Positions 27,037 to 35,006 of a stretch of 64,000 nt of DNA are shown here, piece after piece. A program made the translations under genes and the position numbers. The stretch covers positions 62,001 through 126,000 of the forward strand of contig CADAQX010000002.1 in the NCBI GenBank assembly GCA_902790215.1, given 5' to 3'. Numbering within the stretch: the stretch's first letter is position 1; each line of letters starts with the position of its first letter. The notes below the pieces were generated by a model. It did not search any database. It was not told the DNA's origin and saw nothing but the letters and a program-made list of their open reading frames with translations. This DNA is from an uncultured Bacteroidota bacterium (GTDB lineage Bacteria; Bacteroidota; Bacteroidia; Bacteroidales; P3).

Positions 27037-27044
27037 CAAAGATA
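27037..27044 (-). promoter_or_regulatory. -7 box (TATCTTTG) for buk
   Basis: Consensus TAnnTTTG on the minus strand; leader about 60 nt containing the palindrome at 27009-27025. Confidence 0.6.
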
Positions 27045-27114
27045 AGAAAAATAATTGAATTAAGAAGTGTTGGAGAGTTATTTTAACAAAAAAAGTTTAT
27101 CTACGGTTAACTGT

Positions 27115-28053
27115 TTAGTGGTGCCTGCTTCGTTTCAGAAGGTATGGAACCAACACCTGGTCCATCCCCAGGCCGACATCCACCAATTGGTAGTCAATGC
27201 GGTATTGGATAGTGTGTTTCTTCAGTTCGGCGGTCTGCCTGCGCATCTGTTCCCTGTACTTTTCCATCACCTCGGCGGGTTGCACCTTCAGCCTTTTCCC
27301 GCTCTCCAGGTCAATGAACTCCGTGGGGCGGTTGTCGAAGTCAAAATCCACCTCCTGACCCAAGTGCAGGGTGTGGAACAGCAGCACTTCGTGTTTGCAG
27401 TGGCGCAGATGCCGCAGGGCGTCCATCAGCGGGTCGCGGTCCGAGGGCTGCACCAGGGCGTCGGTGAAGATCACCACCAGCGACCGCCTGTGCAGCTGCT
27501 CAGCAGTCAGATGCAAAGCCTCGGTAATAACGGTGCTGCGTTGGGCTTTTTCGCCCCCCTTGTCGGCTGGAGTGGCACCCTGCAGCTCGGCTTCGAGCAA
27601 CTGCAGCAGGTATTGCTGGAACACTCGGCTGCTGCGGCAGTCAGTCTGCAAGTCAATGCCGTTGCTGATCAGCGACAGCCCGAAGGCATCGCGCTGCCTC
27701 ACCAGCAGCTCCGACAGCACGGCTGCAGCATAGCAGGCAAAAGTCAGCTTGTTGGGATGTTTCATGTCCCCTTGCCCTGCGGTGGGCAGCATCATGGAGC
27801 TGCTATGGTCTATCACCAGCTGGCAGCGCAGATTGGTTTCCTCCTCAAACCGCTTGACAAAGAGCTTGTTTGTCCGGCCATACAGTTTCCAGTCGATATT
27901 GCGTGTCGACTCGCCCTGGGTGTATTGCCTGTGCTCGGCAAACTCCACCGAAAAACCGTGAAAAGGACTTTTATGCAAGCCAGTGATGAATCCCTCCACC
28001 GTCTGGCGTGCATAAAAGTCCAGCGACTTGTATCTCTCTAAATCATCAAACAT
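27115..28053 (-). CDS. DUF58 / von Willebrand-like protein of the MoxR-associated type
   Basis: A 312-residue cytosolic protein. The signature EHRQYTQGESTRNIDWKLYGRTNKLFVKRFEEE (about 41-73) is diagnostic of DUF58. A vWA-like metal site DHSSSM (about 83-88) follows, with FTDALVQPSD further on. DUF58 proteins usually lie beside MoxR AAA ATPases and Bat/vWA genes and act in envelope or metalloprotein maturation; none of these is present next door, so this copy is isolated here. Start ATG at 28053. Confidence 0.85.
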   Translation of the reverse strand: MFDDLERYKSLDFYARQTVEGFITGLHKSPFHGFSVEFAEHRQYTQGESTRNIDWKLYGRTNKLFVKRFEEETNLRCQLVIDHSSSMMLPTAGQGDMKHPNKLTFACYAAAVLSELLVRQRDAFGLSLISNGIDLQTDCRSSRVFQQYLLQLLEAELQGATPADKGGEKAQRSTVITEALHLTAEQLHRRSLVVIFTDALVQPSDRDPLMDALRHLRHCKHEVLLFHTLHLGQEVDFDFDNRPTEFIDLESGKRLKVQPAEVMEKYREQMRRQTAELKKHTIQYRIDYQLVDVGLGMDQVLVPYLLKRSRHH

Positions 28054-28133
28054 TGCGCCAAATACAGATAAGAGCTAAGAAGTAAGAGCTACGTATTCAT
28101 AACACGTAGTTCATAGTTCTTACCTCTTACTTA
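28054..28133 (-). repeat. Word array W8 (TAAGAAGTAAGAGCTA / TAGTTCTTACCTCTTA)
   Basis: AAGAGCTAAGAAGTAAGAGCTACGT faces ACGTAGTTCATAGTTCTTACCTCTTAC across a short centre, an imperfect hairpin of word repeats between trxA and the DUF58 gene. One arm's words recur at 31066-31090. Confidence 0.7.
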
Positions 28134-28445
28134 CAACAGGGCGTCAATCTTGTCCGTAAGAGTCTTTTTCTGCACTGCTCCCACGCTCTTGTCCTTCAGC
28201 TCGCCGTTCTTGAAAAACAGCACGGTGGGCACGTTGCGGATACGGAACCGGGCGGTAATCGAGGGACACTGGTCCACATCGGCCTTGCCCACGGCAGCGC
28301 GGCCTTCATACTCGTTGGCTATCTCCTCCACCACGGGGGCCAAAGCCTTGCAGGGTCCGCACCAGGTTGCGCCAAAATCTACCATTGCGACAGGATTGTT
28401 CTTCAATACCTCGTCGAAATTCTCTTCTGTGATTGTGATTTCCAT
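28131..28445 (-). CDS. trxA: Thioredoxin
   Basis: A 104-residue thioredoxin. Active site WCGPCK is at residues 28-33, the cis-proline loop is RNVPTVLFFKNG, and the buried Asp is in VDFGATW. Cytosolic, no signal peptide. It reduces disulfides in target enzymes. The frame runs further upstream, but the conserved N-terminus begins at ATG 28445 (MEITITEENF), 37 bases after a -7 box. Confidence 0.95.
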   Translation of the reverse strand: MEITITEENFDEVLKNNPVAMVDFGATWCGPCKALAPVVEEIANEYEGRAAVGKADVDQCPSITARFRIRNVPTVLFFKNGELKDKSVGAVQKKTLTDKIDALL

Positions 28446-28481
28446 GATATAAATATTTATTGTTGTTTCACTTTGCGACTG

Positions 28482-28489
28482 CAAAAGTA
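28482..28489 (-). promoter_or_regulatory. -7 box (TACTTTTG) for trxA
   Basis: Consensus TAnnTTTG; TTTTG lies upstream at 28506-28510 with a 16-bp spacer, shorter than usual. Confidence 0.6.
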
Positions 28490-28636
28490 CAAAAAAAAAA
28501 CTAATCAAAACCTCTTTCCTTTCAAAAAATACACTCCTGTCGCCCGAATGGCGTGTTAATCTTTTTGACATCAGTATGTTGTATGCCAACAATTTTTTTT
28601 CTCACCGCGAGTGTTGAAAAAAACTCCACTTTTCAT

Positions 28637-28667
28637 TTTGCCATAATAGAAATAATGTGTACTTTTG
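28637..28667 (+). promoter_or_regulatory. Complete promoter TTTG-N19-TACTTTTG for the MltD-like gene
   Basis: Both boxes and the 19-bp spacer match the Bacteroidota consensus. The message would begin near 28671 and carry word array W9 as a hairpin leader of about 120 nt. Confidence 0.75.
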
Positions 28668-28675
28668 CAGAATGT

Positions 28676-28765
28676 TTGAATTAATGCTTGAATGCTTGAA
28701 TATGTCAATGCTTGAGTGAAATACTCAAACAATCAAGCAATCAGACAATCAAACAATCAATAATC
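28676..28765 (+). repeat. Word array W9 (core type III words) in the leader of the MltD-like gene
   Basis: TTGAATTAATGCTTGAATGCTTGAATATG..TGCTTGAGTG, centre AAATA, then CTCAAACAATCAAGCAATCAGACAATCAAACAATC. Complementary arms would form a long hairpin in the 5' leader, so this array cannot be a simple terminator unless transcription is attenuated. Confidence 0.85.
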
Positions 28766-28790
28766 ATTGCAGTTAATTAATATCGAAAAA

Positions 28791-30065
28791 ATGAAACGCT
28801 GTTTATATACCATCCTCATCCTGCTCCTTGCCGCGCCCGCCGTGTGTGCCCAGCCGCGCACCGTCAACGAAGAAGTTGTCGACATGGCCGACCAGTTCGT
28901 CACCAACTACGACAGCCTGCTCAACACCTATGTCATCAGCAAGTATGCCGCCACCTCGCGCCGCCATCGCGCCAACATCAACACCGACTATGCCTTCGAC
29001 CAGATTCCCGACACCGTTATCGCCCAGCGTCTCTACTCCCTCCACACCGTCATCCCCATGACCTTCAACTCTGTGGTGCGCGACCACATACGCATGTACC
29101 TCAACCGCATGCGCAACCGCATCGACGTTATGCTCACCCTCTCCGAATACTACCAGCCCCTCTTCGAAGAGTCCCTCTCGCGCTACGACGTGCCCGAGGA
29201 GCTCAAATACCTCACCATCGTCGAATCAGCCATGAACCCCCAGGCCACCTCCCGCGTGGGCGCCGCCGGCCTCTGGCAGTTCATGTACACCACCGGCAAG
29301 AACTACGGACTCGAGGTGAACTCAATCGTCGACGAGCGGCGTGATGCCTACAAATCCTCCGACGCCGCAGCCCACTACCTGCGCGACCTCCACAACGTCT
29401 TTGGCGACTGGCACCTGGCCATAGCCGCCTACAACTGCGGCCCGGGCAACGTCAACAAAGCCATCGCACGCTCCGGAGGGAAACACAACTTTTGGCAGAT
29501 ATACCCCTACCTGCCGCGCGAAACACGAGGCTACGTCCCCGCATTCATCGCCGCCACCTACATCATGAACTACTACCCCGAGCACGGTCTGCACCCCAAG
29601 CGCGCCACCATCCCCCTCCACACCGACACCGTCATGGTGGAACAGGACATGCTCTTCTGCCACGTCACCAAGCACCTCGGCGTCGAGCTTGAGGAACTCC
29701 GCGCGCTCAACCCGCAATACCGCATCGACTTCATTCCCGGACGCAACGGCTCCTATCCCCTCTGCCTGCCCACCGACAAAGTGAACGATTTCTTCTCCCA
29801 TTCTGCAGCCATCTTCCGCGACACCGAGGACTCCATCTCCCGCCGTCCTGTAACCACCATCGCCACCAACGACAACCCCGTAGTCACCACCCACAAAGCC
29901 TCCAGGAAACACAACTCCTCCGGCTCCTCATATCACAAAGTGCGCCGGGGCGAAACACTCTCCTCAATCGCCGCCAAACATGGCACCACAGTCGGCAAGC
30001 TCAAAAAACTCAACAACCTGCGCTCCGACCGCATACGCTACGGCCAGCGCATCCGTGTCAAATAA
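28791..30065 (+). CDS. MltD-like membrane-bound lytic murein transglycosylase with LysM
   Basis: A 424-residue exported protein (signal peptide [21 protein letters not shown]). The SLT domain (about 125-260) has the catalytic glutamate at 145 in [22 protein letters not shown] and the [10 protein letters not shown] motif at 212-221. A Ser/Thr-rich linker leads to one LysM domain (about 375-423, [19 protein letters not shown]) that binds peptidoglycan. It cleaves glycan strands to anhydro-muropeptides. It lies upstream of an FtsB/DivIC-like gene and an NlpC/P60 hydrolase, a cell wall and division neighbourhood. The upstream in-frame ATG at 28767 lies inside AT-rich leader and is rejected. Confidence 0.93.
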   Translation: MKRCLYTILILLLAAPAVCAQPRTVNEEVVDMADQFVTNYDSLLNTYVISKYAATSRRHRANINTDYAFDQIPDTVIAQRLYSLHTVIPMTFNSVVRDHIRMYLNRMRNRIDVMLTLSEYYQPLFEESLSRYDVPEELKYLTIVESAMNPQATSRVGAAGLWQFMYTTGKNYGLEVNSIVDERRDAYKSSDAAAHYLRDLHNVFGDWHLAIAAYNCGPGNVNKAIARSGGKHNFWQIYPYLPRETRGYVPAFIAATYIMNYYPEHGLHPKRATIPLHTDTVMVEQDMLFCHVTKHLGVELEELRALNPQYRIDFIPGRNGSYPLCLPTDKVNDFFSHSAAIFRDTEDSISRRPVTTIATNDNPVVTTHKASRKHNSSGSSYHKVRRGETLSSIAAKHGTTVGKLKKLNNLRSDRIRYGQRIRVK

Positions 30066-30172
30066 ATTGAAAATTGAAAATTGAAAAGTGAAAATTTGTT
30101 GACCTGTGGTGCGGCAGCAACTTTCAATTTTCAATTTTCAATTTTCAATTCCCAAACAATCAGACAATCAAA
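30062..30172 (-). repeat. Word array W10, core type I, reverse
   Basis: ATTGAAAATTGAAAATTG words, the reversed core TTGTTGACCTGTGGTGCGGCAGCAAC, then CTTTCAATTTTCAATTTTCAATT and a type III fragment (AACAATCAGACAATCAAA). It starts within the stop codon region of the MltD-like gene and ends 3 bp before the next ATG, so it occupies an operon interior. Confidence 0.85.
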
Positions 30173-30174
30173 TT

Positions 30175-30471
30175 ATGAAAAAGACACTTCTTGCCATCTG
30201 GCGCATAGTGAAAAACAAATATGTGGCCGCCACCCTCATATTCCTCCTCTTCTTCATCTTCCTCGGCGAAAACAGCCTGTTGGTCATCAATCGTCTCAGC
30301 CGTGAGGTCAGCGAGCTGCGCAAAGATGCCAGCATCATCGAAAAAGACATCCAGCAGGACAGCATCGCCGCTGTGTCACTCTATGGCAACCCCGACGCCA
30401 TCGAAACCTACGGGCGCGAGAACTACTACATGAAACGCGAAAACGAAGACATCTTTATTATCAAAGACTGA
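30175..30471 (+). CDS. FtsB/DivIC-type septum formation initiator protein
   Basis: A 98-residue bitopic protein: short cytoplasmic N-terminus (MKKTLLAIWRIVKNKY), membrane helix (about 17-38), periplasmic coiled coil (about 40-65, LSREVSELRKDASIIEKDIQQ) and a C-terminal segment (GNPDAIETYGRENYYMKRENEDIFII) characteristic of DivIC family members. Such proteins bridge FtsL and FtsQ in the divisome. Upstream codons in frame are encoded by repeat words and are not used. Its TGA overlaps the next ATG (TGATG). Confidence 0.9.
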   Translation: MKKTLLAIWRIVKNKYVAATLIFLLFFIFLGENSLLVINRLSREVSELRKDASIIEKDIQQDSIAAVSLYGNPDAIETYGRENYYMKRENEDIFIIKD

Positions 30472-31064
30472 TGCGTAAAACTCTCCTATTCCTTCTGCTC
30501 GGCCTTGCAACGGCCGTACTCTTCTCCTCGTGCGAATCCATCAAACGCTTCATGGACCGCGACCTGGAAGAAGAAGACTACTCCATGGGCGAGCTCTATG
30601 TGGACGAATACGTCAACGAAGTGCCTTATGTGCCCACACCCTCCGACGAGGCACGCCGCACCGGCAACGTCAACGCCCTCGGCATCGAGCGCGAGCCGGG
30701 CGACAACGAAGAGCTCTACAACGCCATCGAAAAATGGATGGGCACCCCCTACAGGTATGGGGGCACCGACAAAAACGGTGTGGACTGCTCCGCCTTTGTC
30801 GGCCACATCTACCGCGAAGTGTATGGCATCGACCTGCACCGCGTATCCAACGACATGCAGCAGGACGTCACACTCATCTCCAAGAGCGAGTTGCAGGAAG
30901 GTGACATCGTCTTCTTCACCAACAGCAAAGGCCGCGTGTCGCACGTAGGCATATATCTGAAAAACGGACTTTTTGCCCATTCCTCCACCTCGCGCGGAGT
31001 CATCATCAGCCGTCTTGACGACAACCACTGGCGCAAGCACTTCTACAAAGGCGGCCGCAGATAG
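30471..31064 (+). CDS. NlpC/P60 family lipoprotein endopeptidase
   Basis: A 197-residue lipoprotein (lipobox LFSSC, Cys21). The NlpC/P60 domain spans about 78-190 with the catalytic Cys106 in NGVDCSAFVGH, His158 in VSHVGIYL and the polar third residue near His170 in FAHSS. It is expected to cut the gamma-D-Glu-diaminopimelate link of peptidoglycan stem peptides on the periplasmic side of the outer membrane. It overlaps the FtsB-like gene by 1 bp (TGATG), so translation is coupled. Confidence 0.93.
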   Translation: MRKTLLFLLLGLATAVLFSSCESIKRFMDRDLEEEDYSMGELYVDEYVNEVPYVPTPSDEARRTGNVNALGIEREPGDNEELYNAIEKWMGTPYRYGGTDKNGVDCSAFVGHIYREVYGIDLHRVSNDMQQDVTLISKSELQEGDIVFFTNSKGRVSHVGIYLKNGLFAHSSTSRGVIISRLDDNHWRKHFYKGGRR

Positions 31065-31139
31065 CAAAGTAAGAGGTAAGAACCAAGAGTCAGGAACTGT
31101 GTCATACAATCCTGGATATTACCTTTTACTTTTTTTTTC

Positions 31140-31388
31140 TGCCGTCTCGCGCGGAAGTTACTTTTTATTCTGTGAGGGCTTACACCACCTTACGCTACCT
31201 TACGCCACCGTTCCGATAGTGTCGTATATATGTCCCCAACGTTCCTTTGTGTGCTTTCAGGTCCCGATGTTGCGCCGTTCTTTGTCATATTGTTTTTCGA
31301 TATGTTTCCCTCATTTTTCCCTTTGTGAAACGGAAAAGAAAGGGAAAACGATCGAAGAACGATCGAATAAATGACGACGCTTGATGGT
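31140..31388 (+). repeat. Dispersed ~240-bp noncoding element, copy B
   Basis: Same ends as copy A (TCTCGCGCGGAAGTTACTTT ... ATGACGACGCTTGATGGTT) and the same conserved hairpin block (CCCTTTGTGAAACGG, AAAGGGAAAACGATCG). The inner part has TTACGCTACCTTACGCCACC mini-repeats where copy A has a different arrangement. Confidence 0.85.
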
Positions 31389-31525
31389 TACGACATACTG
31401 ATTGCATGAATGCTTGACGAATTGAAAATTGAAAGTTGAAAATTGAAAGTTGCTGCCGCACCCGGATAATTCTCAACTCTCAACTTTCAACTCTCAACTT
31501 TTTCAAGCAATCAAGCAATCAGCGA
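31389..31525 (+). repeat. Word array W11, core type I, forward
   Basis: GACGAATTGAAAATTGAAAG words, core GTTGCTGCCGCACCCGGATAA, CTCAACTCTCAACTTTCAAC words, then a type III fragment TCAAGCAATCAAGCAATCAG. It is inserted directly after element copy B. Confidence 0.85.
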
Positions 31526-31624
31526 GTGTTCCTCAGCGGCGAATGGATGGACTTCCACGGCCACGTCATATCAAATGGCAATTAGATATGAAACCCTAAT
31601 AACCGATTTGGGTTAATAGTGGGT

Positions 31625-31990
31625 TTACTTGGTGGGATAGCCCATGTCTCGGAGAAGAGCGGTGACGCGCTCGCGGAAGTCGCCCTGGATAATGATTTGT
31701 CCGTCTTTGACGCTGCCGCCCACTCCGCACTTGGTTTTGAGGGTGCGGCCGAGGTCTTGCAGGTCATCGTCAGTGCCGACGAAGTTATCTACAACGGTGA
31801 CTGTCTTGCCGCCGCGTCCGCTGCGTTCCATGCGCACATGCAGTCGTTGCTGCGAGGGGGGCAGCGTTTCGGACTGTTCGCTGTCGTCCTCGTATTGGTA
31901 TTGGAAGTCGGGGTTGGTGGAATAGACCACGCCGACGGCGGTACGGTTTTTCTTGACCTGGTGTCCGGGCTGACTTTTATTTTTCGACAT
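31625..31990 (-). CDS. SUI1/eIF1-like translation factor (YciH type)
   Basis: A 121-residue protein with a basic, disordered N-terminus (MSKNKSQPGHQVKKNRTAVGVVYSTNP) and the SUI1 domain at about 48-118 (RMERSGRGGKTVTVVDNFVG, LGRTLKTKCGVGGSVKDGQIIIQGDFRERV). Bacterial homologues of eIF1 are thought to influence start-codon selection at the ribosome; their physiological role is little known. It begins 2 bp after the stop of the lipid kinase gene in the same direction, at the end of a four-gene operon. Upstream frame extension lies inside the kinase gene and is not used. Confidence 0.9.
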   Translation of the reverse strand: MSKNKSQPGHQVKKNRTAVGVVYSTNPDFQYQYEDDSEQSETLPPSQQRLHVRMERSGRGGKTVTVVDNFVGTDDDLQDLGRTLKTKCGVGGSVKDGQIIIQGDFRERVTALLRDMGYPTK

Positions 31991-31992
31991 GG

Positions 31993-32973
31993 CTATTTCT
32001 TTTTGGGGAAGAGCTGGTTGCCGGTCATCTCCAGCTGGTCGCGGACCAGTTGCAGCTGTTCGGAGGCTTTGGGGGAGATGAGGGCGCGCTTCATGTCGCG
32101 TTTGAGTATCTTGAGGCTGCGGGTGTGGTTGACAAAGTGGAGCTCGTTGCCTACGTTCTCGCCTTCGCCGTCGATGTTGACCCATTTGTCGACATTGCCA
32201 GCTACGAAGACTTCGTGGGCCTTGAACATTTCTACATGCTGGCTGAGCTCGAAGTGGTTGGCATAGACAAGTGGACCCGTGATGGCTACATGCTCGATAG
32301 GTATTTTGTCAACGATGCTGATGTCTATGAGTCCGTCGTCGAGCTTGGCCTGCGGTGCCACGGCGGCGTTGTAGCCGAATTGGTTGCTGTTGGCGAAGGT
32401 GGTGAACCAGGCTTTGCGGTGGATTTCCTTGCCGTCGATGACGAGGGTGTAGTCTTTGGACTCGTAGGTGGGGTATTCGCGCAGGATGAGGTTGAGGTAG
32501 GCGGAGAAGCCGCGTATCTTGGCCGCTTTCATGAGGCGTGCGATGTAGGCGTCGAAGCCTACGCCGGCAATGCTGGCTATGTAGAATTGCTCGTTGAGGA
32601 TGATGGTGTCGATATAGCCGGGGTTGTTCTGGTTGAGCACACGGATGGCGAGAGCCGGTGTGAGGGGTATCTTCATGCAGCGTGCCAAGCCGTTGCCGCT
32701 GCCGCAGGGGATGATGCCGAGGGTGGCGTCGCTGCCGTGCATGCCGGCTATGACATCGTTGACGCTGCCGTCGCCGCCCACGGCGGTGATGACGTCGAAG
32801 CCTTGGTCGGCACCCTGGCGTGCCAGTTCGGTGCCGTGGTGTATGCGCTCGGTGTAGCGCACTTCGTAGTCATAAAGGTCCTGGTTCAGGTTGGTCTGGA
32901 GCAGGCGTTCTATCTTTTTTTGTCGTCCAACACCCGAGATGGGGTTGACGATGGCGAGCAGTCTTTTTTTCAT
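31993..32973 (-). CDS. Diacylglycerol/sphingoid-type lipid kinase (DagK/YegS family)
   Basis: A 326-residue soluble kinase. The ATP-binding and catalytic signature AVGGDGSVNDVIAGM (about 63-77) and PCGSGNGLAR (about 88-97) identify the DAGK catalytic domain; the C-terminal beta domain follows, with GVGFDAYIA. It phosphorylates a lipid hydroxyl, probably diacylglycerol. The neighbouring LTA-synthase-like sulfatase transfers phosphoglycerol-type groups and would release diacylglycerol, so recycling that product is a plausible job. Operon with the sulfatase (11-bp gap). Confidence 0.9.
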   Translation of the reverse strand: MKKRLLAIVNPISGVGRQKKIERLLQTNLNQDLYDYEVRYTERIHHGTELARQGADQGFDVITAVGGDGSVNDVIAGMHGSDATLGIIPCGSGNGLARCMKIPLTPALAIRVLNQNNPGYIDTIILNEQFYIASIAGVGFDAYIARLMKAAKIRGFSAYLNLILREYPTYESKDYTLVIDGKEIHRKAWFTTFANSNQFGYNAAVAPQAKLDDGLIDISIVDKIPIEHVAITGPLVYANHFELSQHVEMFKAHEVFVAGNVDKWVNIDGEGENVGNELHFVNHTRSLKILKRDMKRALISPKASEQLQLVRDQLEMTGNQLFPKKK

Positions 32974-32984
32974 AATACGGAGTT

Positions 32985-35006
32985 TCAGCGGGTGAGTTGG
33001 TTGTTGATTAGCCGGCGGTTGTATTGCTGCACGACGGCTTTGAGCAGCTGTATGTTGCCGTTGCCTTCCTCTTTGTCCTGCGAGAGGACTGCCACTCCGT
33101 CGGGTGTTTCGAGTTGGTAGTAGCTGTTGCCGTAGGCTATCTGCCAGCCGCCCGTGGGGTTGCGGAAGACGCTGGTGCCGAAGCAGACGGTGTTGGCGCG
33201 GATGCCGAGGTAGTCGAGCAGCGTGGGCATGATGTCGGTTTGCTGCATGAGACGGCTATAGACTTGATTGCTTGATTGTCTGATTGCTTGATTGTTTGAG
33301 TAATTATTGATTGTTTGATTGCTTGATTGCTTGATTGTTTGAGTGGTGCTGTCGGTTGCTGACTCGGGCAGGTGGATGATCATGGGGATGCGGTACCAGC
33401 CGTTGTAGTCGTTGTATTCGCGGCTAAGGCCTTGTCCGCTATGGTCGGCGGTGATGAGGAAAAGGGTGTGCTGGTACCAGTCGGTCTGTTTGGCGGCTTG
33501 GAAGAAGAGGCGCAAAGCGTTGTCGGAGTAGGCCACCACTTGGCAGAGGGGGTGCGGTCCTTTGGGGAACTGGCCTTTGCGCTCGGGCTGCATGGTGTAG
33601 GGGTGGTGTGACGAGAGGGTGAAGACACCGGAGAAGAAGGGCTGTGGGAAGGTGCTGAGACGGCGCACCATGTATTGCAGGAAGTGTTCGTCGAAGATGC
33701 CCCAGACACCGTCGTAGTCGGTCTCTTTCGAGCGGCGGTCGGCCATGTACTCGTTTTGTCCGTAGTATTCGGAGAAGCCCATGCGGGCGCAGAGTTTGTC
33801 GAATGACATGACGCCGTTGTAGCTGCCGTGGAAGAAGGCGGTGTGGAAGCCGTTGTCGCGCAGGATGGCGGGGAGGGAATGGAGGCTGTCGTCGGCGTAG
33901 TCGCTCATGGTGATGGGGAATGGCATGAGGGTGGGCAGCGAGGAGAAGATGGCGGGGATGCCTTCGATGGATTTCTTGCCGTTGGCACGGCCTTGATAGA
34001 CGAGGCTGTGCTGGGCCAGGGAGTCGAGGAAGGGGGTGAAGGACTGCATGACGCCGTGGTTGTAGCAGCCCATGTACTCCTGCGAGAAGCTTTCGAGCAC
34101 GATGACTACGATGTTGTTGTATTGCCGTTTGAGGGAGTCGGGGGTGGCGGCAAGGAAGTGTCCGGCATCGGGAGCCCAGCAGGGTGCCCAGGGGGTGGAG
34201 TCGGCTGCGAAGTCGTAAGGTGCATAGGCGGGGTTGAAGAGCTGGAGGGCTTGTGCGTCGTCGAGGTAGTCGACTTCCTGCAGGGTTCCGCCGTTGAAGG
34301 TGCGGACGATGTTGTAGCCGCTGTTGGTGACGAGGGCGCTGTTTTTGGACTGGCAGTATTTGGTGGTGTCGCTCCACTCGATGTTTTTGCCGAAGCCGCC
34401 CCGGAGGAGGAAGATGACCACGGCGACGCCTACGACAAGGCCCACTAGGTCGTTGATGCGGTGGTTGCGGTATTTGTTGCGCCCGATGAGGATGATTTTG
34501 CCTCCGAAGTAGAAGGTGAGGAAGATGAGGAGGAATCCGAAGAGGGTGGAGTGCCAGTAGTCGACAAGGAAATGGGGCCAGAGGCTGCCCATGTTGCCGC
34601 TGATGCCGAGGTATTGGAATATCTCGCCGGTGAGGCGGCGGTAGGTGTACTGGTAGTAGGAGGCGTCGCAGATGTCGCTGATGATGATGAAGAGGACGGG
34701 GATGTAGTAGAGCAGTATTTCGGTGATGCGATGGTAGTATTTGTTCCACCGGAATTTGAACGGCAGCAGGTTGGCCACGAAGTAGGGGAGGAGGATGCAG
34801 CCGATGGTGGCAATGCCGAAGATAATGTTGCCCCAGATGACTCCCACCCATTCCTGGAAGGTGTCGATGTGGAAGATGCGGGTGTTGTCAAGATAGAAGA
34901 ATGCCTGTGCGGCAAAGAGGAGAAGCAAGGCCAGCAGGGCTTTGCTAAACAGGTATCCATAGATGTTGCTGGTGACTATCCAGCGTCTTTTATGCTTTTT
35001 TCTCAT
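32985..35006 (-). CDS. LTA-synthase-like membrane sulfatase (phosphoglycerol transferase family) with word-repeat insertion
   Basis: A 673-residue membrane enzyme: five membrane helices in the first ~210 residues, then an extracytoplasmic sulfatase-fold domain starting VVIVLESFSQEYMG (the metal-binding Glu), with NGKKSIEGIPAIFSS carrying the candidate Ser nucleophile, FHTAFFHGSYNG and ITADHSGQGLSREYN. The family moves phosphoglycerol or phosphoethanolamine from phospholipids to glycans. Between ESATDS and RLMQQTDIMPTLLDYLG about 30 residues (TTQTIKQSSNQTINNYSNNQ...) are encoded by the type III repeat words at 33257-33350, kept in frame. Likely operon with gldB upstream (4-bp overlap) and the lipid kinase downstream. 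Confidence 0.88.
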   Translation of the reverse strand: MRKKHKRRWIVTSNIYGYLFSKALLALLLLFAAQAFFYLDNTRIFHIDTFQEWVGVIWGNIIFGIATIGCILLPYFVANLLPFKFRWNKYYHRITEILLYYIPVLFIIISDICDASYYQYTYRRLTGEIFQYLGISGNMGSLWPHFLVDYWHSTLFGFLLIFLTFYFGGKIILIGRNKYRNHRINDLVGLVVGVAVVIFLLRGGFGKNIEWSDTTKYCQSKNSALVTNSGYNIVRTFNGGTLQEVDYLDDAQALQLFNPAYAPYDFAADSTPWAPCWAPDAGHFLAATPDSLKRQYNNIVVIVLESFSQEYMGCYNHGVMQSFTPFLDSLAQHSLVYQGRANGKKSIEGIPAIFSSLPTLMPFPITMSDYADDSLHSLPAILRDNGFHTAFFHGSYNGVMSFDKLCARMGFSEYYGQNEYMADRRSKETDYDGVWGIFDEHFLQYMVRRLSTFPQPFFSGVFTLSSHHPYTMQPERKGQFPKGPHPLCQVVAYSDNALRLFFQAAKQTDWYQHTLFLITADHSGQGLSREYNDYNGWYRIPMIIHLPESATDSTTQTIKQSSNQTINNYSNNQAIRQSSNQVYSRLMQQTDIMPTLLDYLGIRANTVCFGTSVFRNPTGGWQIAYGNSYYQLETPDGVAVLSQDKEEGNGNIQLLKAVVQQYNRRLINNQLTR
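33257..33350 (-). repeat. Word array W12 inside the sulfatase gene
   Basis: GCTTGATTGTCTGATTGCTTGATTG.., TTTGAGTAATTATTG and TTTGATTGCTTGATTGCTTG words within an otherwise conserved coding sequence. The length leaves the reading frame open and encodes a low-complexity Gln/Ser/Asn/Thr loop. Confidence 0.85.

Larger units (their letters stand above)
31065..31624. other. 560-bp intergenic region: element copy B, a word array and a possible gene remnant
   Basis: Holds TAAGAGGTAAGAAC words (31066-31090), element copy B (31140-31388), word array W11 (31389-31525), then 31527-31585, where one frame reads VFLSGEWMDFHGHVISNGN before a stop. That short stretch has coding-like composition and may be the 3' remnant of a lost gene. 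The rest is AT-rich and unrecognised. Confidence 0.6.
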
